From an uncultured Lewinella sp. (lineage in GTDB: Bacteria > Bacteroidota > Bacteroidia > Chitinophagales > Saprospiraceae), in contig CALIGP010000417.1 in the NCBI GenBank assembly GCA_938021455.1, positions 1 to 9,424 on the forward strand: a stretch of 9,424 bases of DNA, given 5' to 3'. The notes under the pieces were generated by a model. That model worked only from the letters and a program-made list of their open reading frames with translations, was not told the DNA's origin and searched no databases. The translations under genes and the position numbers were made by a program. Below are positions 4,763 through 9,424 of this stretch, one piece after another; the stretch's first letter is position 1, and the number at the start of each line of letters is the position of its first letter.

Positions 4763-6322
4763 ATGCCAAAACAAAAGACGGATGACCTTTTAAAGCTGGT
4801 AGCCTCCCTAAACAGAGCAGAAAAGCGACATTTCCGTCTTTTCGTTAAACGCAATCAGCAGGCCAATTCTGAAATTCTGTTTCTTCAGCTTTTCGATATT
4901 CTGGAAAGAACGGGAGAATATGATGAAGAGTACCTCCTAAAGCGCATTGAAAACATCAAGAAGAGCCAGCTTTCGAACCTCAAAGCGCATTTGTACAAAC
5001 AATTATTGACGAGTCTCCGATTGCTAAACCGGAACAAAGACGAGGCAATCCTCTTAAGGGAAAACCTGGACTACGCCAGAATCCTATATAATAAGGGGCT
5101 TTATCGTCAATCATTGGATGTACTCGACAAAACCAAGAAACGAGCGCTGGAAATAGAAGTCCATACAGTAGCACTGGAAATTGCTCAATTTGAAAAGCTA
5201 ATCGAGGGGCAATACATCACCCGGAGCCTGGAAGGGAGAGCGGAAGAACTGGGGCTTCAGTGTACTGACTTAAGTCAGAAGATTTCTGCTACGGATGCGT
5301 TTTCAAATCTCAGTCTTCGGCTTTACGGTCTTTATCTAAAGATAGGATTGGTGAGCAATGAGCAAGACTTCTTCATGGTGAAGTCTTTTTTTCGGGGTCA
5401 ATTGCCCGCTACGAAATACGAAGACCTCGATTTCTGGGGTAAGATTTATTACTGCCAGTCCTACACCTGGATGCATCTCATGTGCCATGAGTATCCTCTT
5501 TGTTATCGTTTTACCCAGCGCTGGGTAGACCTCTTCAGGGGTAATCAACGGATGATCGAAGCCAATGCGCCTCTCTATCTAAAGGGAATCCACAACAATC
5601 TCGCCACACTATTCAATATGTGGCAATACGATAAGTTTGCGGAAGAGTTAGAACTTTTGGAGTTGTTCCCTCATCAATTTGACCTGACGAACAATGTCAA
5701 TGTCCAGGGGCTGTATACGCTTTACCAGTTCGACCACCAGATCCGGCGGCACTACATGGAAGGGACCTTCAAGGAAGGTCTCGGACTAGTACCACAGATA
5801 ACGGAGGTTATTAAGGATAATCGCTACAACTGGGATGATCATCGAATCATGATCTTTCACTATCGGATCGCTTGCCTTTACTTTGGTAGCGGAGACAATG
5901 ACTCAGCCATTGATTACCTCAACGAAATCATCAATCAGCGTAGCCCGAACTACCGGTCTGATATCCAGGCCTACGCCAGAATTTTGAGCCTGATCTGCCA
6001 CTTTGAGATGGGGAACGTTCAGCTCGTGGAATACCAGGTTAAGTCCGTTTATCGCTTCTTAGCCAAAGTGGAACATTTGCAGGAAACACAACAGTTGATT
6101 TTCCGATTCCTACGCAGAATCCCCCGTATTCGGGAGGAACAGCTTAACGACGAGTTTGTCAAGCTGAAAGAGAAGCTGGACAAAGTGACGACTAAGCCCT
6201 TTGAAACCCGGCCCTTCACCCTTCTGGATATCCCCAGTTGGTTAGAATCCAAAATTGAGGGGGTAACGGTTCAAGAAGTTATTCGACAGAAGTTTCTGGC
6301 GGGCCAGGAAGGGAAGAAATAG
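4763..6322 (+). CDS. Uncharacterised helical, TPR-like protein (519 aa)
   Basis: I cannot assign a function. The product is a soluble, almost wholly alpha-helical protein with no signal peptide or membrane segment. The N-terminal part (1-90) is basic and helical, with VASLNRAEKRHFRLFVKR (13-30) and KKSQLSNLKAHLYKQLL (66-82). I associate this layout with a family of uncharacterised Bacteroidota proteins from memory. Helical-hairpin segments resembling TPRs are seen at 101-134 (YARILYNKGLYRQSLDVLDK) and 367-395 (YRIACLYFGSGDNDSAIDYL). The middle is rich in aromatic residues (221-256). A charged helix (455-475) precedes the C-terminus. No catalytic motif, metal site or nucleotide-binding loop is visible. 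The start is ATG 4763, without Shine-Dalgarno, in A/T-rich DNA. It is divergent from leuA and convergent with the protease gene, so it is probably transcribed alone. A scaffold or protein-interaction role is a guess from the fold. Confidence 0.85.
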   Translation: MPKQKTDDLLKLVASLNRAEKRHFRLFVKRNQQANSEILFLQLFDILERTGEYDEEYLLKRIENIKKSQLSNLKAHLYKQLLTSLRLLNRNKDEAILLRENLDYARILYNKGLYRQSLDVLDKTKKRALEIEVHTVALEIAQFEKLIEGQYITRSLEGRAEELGLQCTDLSQKISATDAFSNLSLRLYGLYLKIGLVSNEQDFFMVKSFFRGQLPATKYEDLDFWGKIYYCQSYTWMHLMCHEYPLCYRFTQRWVDLFRGNQRMIEANAPLYLKGIHNNLATLFNMWQYDKFAEELELLELFPHQFDLTNNVNVQGLYTLYQFDHQIRRHYMEGTFKEGLGLVPQITEVIKDNRYNWDDHRIMIFHYRIACLYFGSGDNDSAIDYLNEIINQRSPNYRSDIQAYARILSLICHFEMGNVQLVEYQVKSVYRFLAKVEHLQETQQLIFRFLRRIPRIREEQLNDEFVKLKEKLDKVTTKPFETRPFTLLDIPSWLESKIEGVTVQEVIRQKFLAGQEGKK

Positions 6323-6330
6323 GGTAGATT

Positions 6331-6393
6331 GTAGACGGTATAGTGGTAGACGGTAATGTTGTGGAATTTACCGTCTACCACTCTACCGTCTAC
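6331..6393. terminator. Bidirectional terminator-like hairpin built from GTAGACGGTA repeats
   Basis: GTAGACGGTA occurs at 6331-6340 and 6346-6355 (period 15) and, inverted, at 6369-6378 and 6384-6393. Together they make 26-bp arms (6331-6356 and 6368-6393) with a single mismatch and an 11-nt loop. The hairpin fills most of the 80 bp between two convergent stop codons (6322 and 6405), where a shared terminator is expected. There is no proper T-tract on either side, so termination by the stem alone, or another role as a genomic repeat, is possible. Confidence 0.7.
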
Positions 6394-6402
6394 CGCACTA
6401 CT

Positions 6403-9400
6403 TTACCGCTTTACCACCCGCACAGTACGTAGATAATCGTGCTTGCTCGCAACAACCAGCTGGTAAACGCCTGCGGGTAATCCTTGTAAGTTTACCCTCG
6501 CCTGGTTGTCCGCAAGGTTGCCATCACGGATGATTTGACCCAATGGACTAAATAAGCGATAGGTCAACTCTTCTGGGGCATCCTCTCCGGTTCGGATGTC
6601 AACCAGTCCCGTTGTCGGGTTAGGGAATACGAAGACTTCGGCTCCCCCTCGGTTGAAGGTTACCGTACGGATAAGGGAGTAAGATTGGCTTCCATCTACG
6701 TCTTCCTGCCGGAGACGATAGTAATAGGTGTTGCCTTCACTTACGGAAACGTCGGTATAGCTATAAGAGGCTTCATTATTTTCACTAATCCGCTCAAGGT
6801 GCCCGATCTGCTGCCACTCGGACTGCCCGTTGCCGCTCCGTTCAATGGCGAAGCCCGCATGTGATTCATCCTGAATGATGGCCCAGTTTAATTGAGCTAC
6901 TTTTCCCACGGCCTCTGCCGTAAAGGAGAGCCACTGAACGGGTAGGGCGCTGAGGAAGGTGAAGTCATAGTCACAACTAATGGCCCCATTATTGGCCTCG
7001 ACAAGAACGCTGAATTCATCTCCGTCATTAAGCGGTCCTGCCAGGGTGATATTTATTCCGGGTGGCATCAAATTGGGCACACTACCCGTACCTCCGCTTG
7101 GGAAAGTGACAACTGCGGTATAGGAGGTAGCGCCAGCGACGGCGTCAAATCTAACGGGGATTATGCCGCTCCCGTCTGGGTTAATGATTAACTCTCCTTC
7201 GTGTTCCGGGCTGGTAAGACTTACACCGTCTTCCTGGATAAGGAGACTCAGGTCGATCGTTTCTGTTGACGCACCGTCATCGGCTTCAATAGTGATGGTG
7301 TAGTCTCCGGGGGCTAGGTTTTCTTCCCCGTCAAAGGTGATGAGGGTGGACTGTCCGTCGCTCAAAGTAGTAGAGGTGAGGTTCACCGTAAGCCCTGGAA
7401 TAACGGTGGTTACTGTGAGGTCCGCTGGACCAGTCAAGTCCCCGTCCGTAAAGGTTACCACGTAGTTGTCATCCGTTTGCCGTGTTTCACAGACGCTGGC
7501 TTCGGTGTCGGAACTGCTCAGGGAGGTGCCGCTTGCTACGGTCTCGCCCAGAATTACACTTATCGGGCAAGACTCCAAGCCCGTATTCGTTCGTACAAAA
7601 AAGGTGACCATAAGTCCATCGGGTTGCATCCCGAACAGAAGGGTGGTATTAGTCGTGTTTCCTAAGGCAATTGAACTGCCGCCGGGTAAAATTACGGTGT
7701 AGCTGCTAGCTCCAGGAACAGGGTCAAAAACAAGAGGCACATTGCTATTACCACTGCCATCGTCAGGGATAACCTGGCCATCGGTGGGTTGGTTTATCCC
7801 AAAATCTCCTGCTACCTCGATGGTCATCGGTATGGTCTTTGGGGTGCCACCGTCTTCTCCTGAAATTTCAAAGTTGTAAGTGTTTTCTGCCAGACTACTA
7901 ACACCGCTTAATGAAATGTCAACCAACTGACTAACGCCGCCGCCCGCCGTGAAAGTGACGGTTGCAGGAGTGATTGTCGCCATTACGCCAGCCGGTAATC
8001 CCGTTGCTGTCAGGTTGACCGTACCCACGTAACCCTGTAGAGCTTCTACCTCAATCTGGTAACCCGTTAGGGGGTCTCCGCCCGAGCAGGAACTCCCGTC
8101 CGTACTGATACCGGTTAAGCTAAAATCAGTGTCTTCAATATTGAAGTCTGCATCACTCACATCGTAGAAAATATTCCCGTCACAGCGAATCATAATCCGT
8201 GCATCCGTTTCGGTAGCTACTGGGGCAGTGACGGTAGCTGTACCGTTATTAGGAAAAGTGCCCAGTGAAGTGGTAAAACTGGCGCCGCCGTCAAGAGAGA
8301 GTAGAATTTCTACAGTAGAACAGTTAATACCTGCTGCATCGTCCGTTCCCGCTACGTCCCAGGTAACCGTTTCCGTGCCGCCGGACACCCAGGCTTCTCC
8401 ACCATCAGGTGCCGTTACTTTGTATTGTTCACCCGTGTTTACGACGGTAATGTCTACCTGGTCCTGAACGGTACATCCATAACCTGCTACTCCATTATCC
8501 CGAACGGTCACAATGAAAGTCAAGTCTCGAGCAACCTGCGGTAATACTTCCCAGGGGGAGCCTCCTCCGGCAACTACGGCAGGTAAGTTAGGGAAATACC
8601 TTTCTGTAGTACTTGTAGGGGGAAGCGACCTAAACAGAGGGCTGCCAGTTTCAAAACCAGTCGGCATACCAGCCACTACGTTGCCGAGGTCAAATTGTTC
8701 CCAGCAGTAAGTCAGGGCGTCTCCGTCTCCGTCCATTCCCACAGCATCCAATACGAAGGGAGTATTGGTTGGAATACTGAAAGTGTTTCCGTCAGCCATA
8801 ACCGTTGGTTCGGTATTGGCCGTCGAGGTAACGTCTGCACAGCCAGAGCCACCACCGAGCTCCATATAAGCTGAAATTTGCTGAATGGAGGCGGCATGGT
8901 AGTACGGATCGCTGTTCAGTTGAATATTCGCAGTTGGGCCACAGATACCTGCATAGGCTTGTATGGTAGTTCCTCCACCTGGTTCGTAGGCGGTATTAGC
9001 ACTACGTTCGGCACAATTCCCTTCTGTAGAATTAAAGGTGTGCGTACCTCCAAACTGGTGGCCGATCTCGTGCGCAACAAAGTCGATGTAAAAAGGGTCT
9101 CCAACGGGGTTGGGTAAGCCCGTTACTCCGCGGGCCTTCACGCTGTTATTACAGGGACTGCCAAGGGAGGCTACGCCACCGCCGCCAGTACTGAATACGT
9201 GGCCAATACCATAATTGCCTGCGCCAATAGTATTATCTGTGGTCGTCTGATTCTGGTTTAGCATGGCCAAGCCACTGAAGTCACTGTAGGGGTCCGCCAG
9301 TGTATCACCTCCGAACACCAGCTGTACACCGTCATTCATCGTTGGTAGGTTAATGATGTTCAGCTGAATCGCCAAGTCCAGTTTGAAAACCTGATTTACC

Positions 9401-9424
9401 CGGTTAATGGCCACCATCATTTCC
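6403..9424 (-). CDS. Secreted metzincin (reprolysin-like) zinc metalloprotease with T9SS sorting domain; N-terminus outside window
   Basis: This is a putative secreted zinc protease of the Bacteroidota reprolysin-like group. About 1006 residues are visible and the frame runs off the window end, so signal peptide and propeptide are missing from view. Numbering starts at the first visible Met (9420). The zinc site HEIGHQFGGTH (117-127) is a complete HExxHxxGxxH, preceded by a glycine-rich GIGHVFSTGGGGVA (71-84). The region normally carrying the Met-turn reads TTIQAYAGICG (151-161), with Gln at the expected Met. A family-typical domain follows (about 334-428, with GGEAWVSGGTETVTWDV). Then come four beta-sandwich-like domains in an A-B-A-B pattern (431-536, 537-625, 630-730, 731-825) and a fibronectin-like module (about 828-922, LPVQWLSF...YYYRLRQEDVDGSQSYS). 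The T9SS type A sorting domain is at 927-1005 (VFPNPTTGLVDI, LPAGVYQLVV, final VVKR). It is presumably exported to the surface or medium. The stop is TAA 6405-6403. Confidence 0.93.
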   Translation of the reverse strand, partial: EMMVAINRVNQVFKLDLAIQLNIINLPTMNDGVQLVFGGDTLADPYSDFSGLAMLNQNQTTTDNTIGAGNYGIGHVFSTGGGGVASLGSPCNNSVKARGVTGLPNPVGDPFYIDFVAHEIGHQFGGTHTFNSTEGNCAERSANTAYEPGGGTTIQAYAGICGPTANIQLNSDPYYHAASIQQISAYMELGGGSGCADVTSTANTEPTVMADGNTFSIPTNTPFVLDAVGMDGDGDALTYCWEQFDLGNVVAGMPTGFETGSPLFRSLPPTSTTERYFPNLPAVVAGGGSPWEVLPQVARDLTFIVTVRDNGVAGYGCTVQDQVDITVVNTGEQYKVTAPDGGEAWVSGGTETVTWDVAGTDDAAGINCSTVEILLSLDGGASFTTSLGTFPNNGTATVTAPVATETDARIMIRCDGNIFYDVSDADFNIEDTDFSLTGISTDGSSCSGGDPLTGYQIEVEALQGYVGTVNLTATGLPAGVMATITPATVTFTAGGGVSQLVDISLSGVSSLAENTYNFEISGEDGGTPKTIPMTIEVAGDFGINQPTDGQVIPDDGSGNSNVPLVFDPVPGASSYTVILPGGSSIALGNTTNTTLLFGMQPDGLMVTFFVRTNTGLESCPISVILGETVASGTSLSSSDTEASVCETRQTDDNYVVTFTDGDLTGPADLTVTTVIPGLTVNLTSTTLSDGQSTLITFDGEENLAPGDYTITIEADDGASTETIDLSLLIQEDGVSLTSPEHEGELIINPDGSGIIPVRFDAVAGATSYTAVVTFPSGGTGSVPNLMPPGINITLAGPLNDGDEFSVLVEANNGAISCDYDFTFLSALPVQWLSFTAEAVGKVAQLNWAIIQDESHAGFAIERSGNGQSEWQQIGHLERISENNEASYSYTDVSVSEGNTYYYRLRQEDVDGSQSYSLIRTVTFNRGGAEVFVFPNPTTGLVDIRTGEDAPEELTYRLFSPLGQIIRDGNLADNQARVNLQGLPAGVYQLVVASKHDYLRTVRVVKR

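Overview
The window reads as chromosomal DNA from a member of the Bacteroidota. A Saprospiraceae/Lewinella-type organism is my best guess, but that is inference. The supporting signs are: a secreted protease ending in a type IX secretion (T9SS) sorting domain; genes without Shine-Dalgarno sites; a -7 box of the TAnnTTTG type; a 23S-IVP-type four-helix-bundle gene; and a large helical protein of a kind I associate with this phylum.

Positions 1-4510 (minus strand) hold a leucine biosynthesis cluster in the order leuA, leuC, four-helix-bundle gene, leuD, leuB (the last cut by the window edge). LeuA condenses 2-oxoisovalerate with acetyl-CoA, LeuC/LeuD isomerise isopropylmalate, and LeuB oxidises it, so the whole leucine branch is encoded here. 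The cluster is not tightly packed. Two terminator-like hairpins and a promoter-like box lie between leuA and leuC. A 600-bp cassette separates the two subunit genes leuC and leuD. A 278-bp stretch without a convincing gene separates leuD and leuB.

The cassette (1111-1708) is the most interesting object. It consists of two 47-bp inverted repeats (40/47 identical, no gaps) around a gene for a 23S-rRNA-intervening-sequence-type protein (PF05635-like). It fills the leuC-leuD gap almost exactly, from 1 nt after the leuC stop to 4 nt before the leuD start. Both arms are built from ATT-initiated 7-bp units.

Positions 4511-4762 are a divergent intergenic region. On the plus strand, 4763-6322 encodes a 519-residue helical, TPR-like protein of unknown function. 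It converges on a large minus-strand gene (6403 to the window edge) for a secreted metzincin protease with many beta-sandwich domains and a C-terminal T9SS signal. The two convergent genes are separated by an almost perfect 26-bp-arm hairpin made of four copies of one 10-bp word.
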